A DNA stretch of 6,032 nucleotides from Burkholderiales bacterium (GTDB lineage: Bacteria; Pseudomonadota; Gammaproteobacteria; Burkholderiales; Burkholderiaceae_C). The stretch spans positions 1 to 6,032 of the forward strand of contig CANGHQ010000124.1 in NCBI GenBank assembly GCA_947453585.1. Reading direction: 5' to 3'. The notes below the pieces were generated by a model. The model saw only the letters and a list, made by a program, of their open reading frames with translations. It did not search any database and was not told where the DNA came from. The position numbers were made by a program, and so were the translations under genes. This document shows positions 5,979 to 6,032 of this stretch, piece by piece. Every line of letters starts with the position of its first letter. The first letter of the stretch is position 1.

Positions 5979-6032
5979 TTAATCGCGCAGCAAGTCGTTG
6001 AGCGATGTTTTGGCGCGGGTTTGCGCGTCCAC
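5979..6032 (-). CDS. dapD: Tetrahydrodipicolinate N-succinyltransferase, C-terminal end only
   Basis: Reading leftwards from the right edge, the minus strand gives 17 codons, VDAQTRAKTSLNDLLRD, then TAA at 5979-5981. This matches the C-terminus of DapD, where the E. coli protein has VDAKTRGKVGINELLR. DapD transfers succinate from succinyl-CoA to tetrahydrodipicolinate, two steps before DapE in the succinylase route to diaminopimelate and lysine. Most of the gene lies beyond the window, so the catalytic left-handed beta-helix region cannot be seen. The presence of dapE downstream in the same orientation strongly supports the call despite the short match. Confidence 0.8.
   Translation of the reverse strand: MDAQTRAKTSLNDLLRD

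Larger units (their letters stand above)
756..6032 (-). other. Probable operon dapD–pilU-like–dapE–prmB–yheS
   Basis: Five consecutive minus-strand genes have junctions of +36, -1, -4 and -4 bases from right to left. The stop/start contacts are TGATG at 4780-4784, ATGA at 3598-3601 and ATGA at 2702-2705. No internal promoter or terminator stands out, so one transcript entering from beyond the right edge is the simplest reading. The overlaps suggest each cistron is translated by ribosomes finishing the previous one. The operon joins diaminopimelate/lysine synthesis, a pilus motor ATPase, a ribosomal protein methylase and a ribosome-associated ATPase. Confidence 0.75.

Overview
The window looks like chromosomal DNA of a Gram-negative betaproteobacterium, most probably Burkholderiales and near the Comamonadaceae (Rhodoferax/Polaromonas type). 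This is inferred from high G+C coding sequence, protein-level resemblance to proteobacterial DapE, PrmB, YheS and PilU, and the gene order dapD, pilT/pilU-like, dapE, prmB, ABC-F. The genus cannot be fixed by eye.

From about 756 to the right edge everything is on the minus strand and reads as one operon running right to left. It starts with the last 17 codons of dapD (cut by the right edge). A 36-base gap leads to a PilU-like pilus ATPase, then dapE, prmB and an ABC-F ATPase of the YheS type. The last three junctions are stop/start contacts (TGATG, ATGA, ATGA), none with a clear Shine-Dalgarno sequence, so translational coupling is likely. DapD and DapE are two steps of the succinylase route to meso-diaminopimelate and lysine. 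PrmB methylates ribosomal protein L3, and YheS-type ABC-F proteins act on the ribosome. The pilus motor ATPase is the functional outlier.

The left 720 bases hold two small genes for exported proteins of unknown function, divergently arranged. A minus-strand gene (1-327) runs off the left edge. A plus-strand gene (about 451-720) has a plausible sigma70-type promoter at 361-390. The plus-strand gene converges on yheS with only 35 bases between the stop codons.

No tRNA, rRNA, insertion sequence, prophage, CRISPR array or riboswitch was seen. The window is mostly ordinary core genome and I found no clear new system. The points most worth a second look are the altered Asp box of the PilU-like ATPase, its coupling to dapE, and the two uncharacterised exported proteins.
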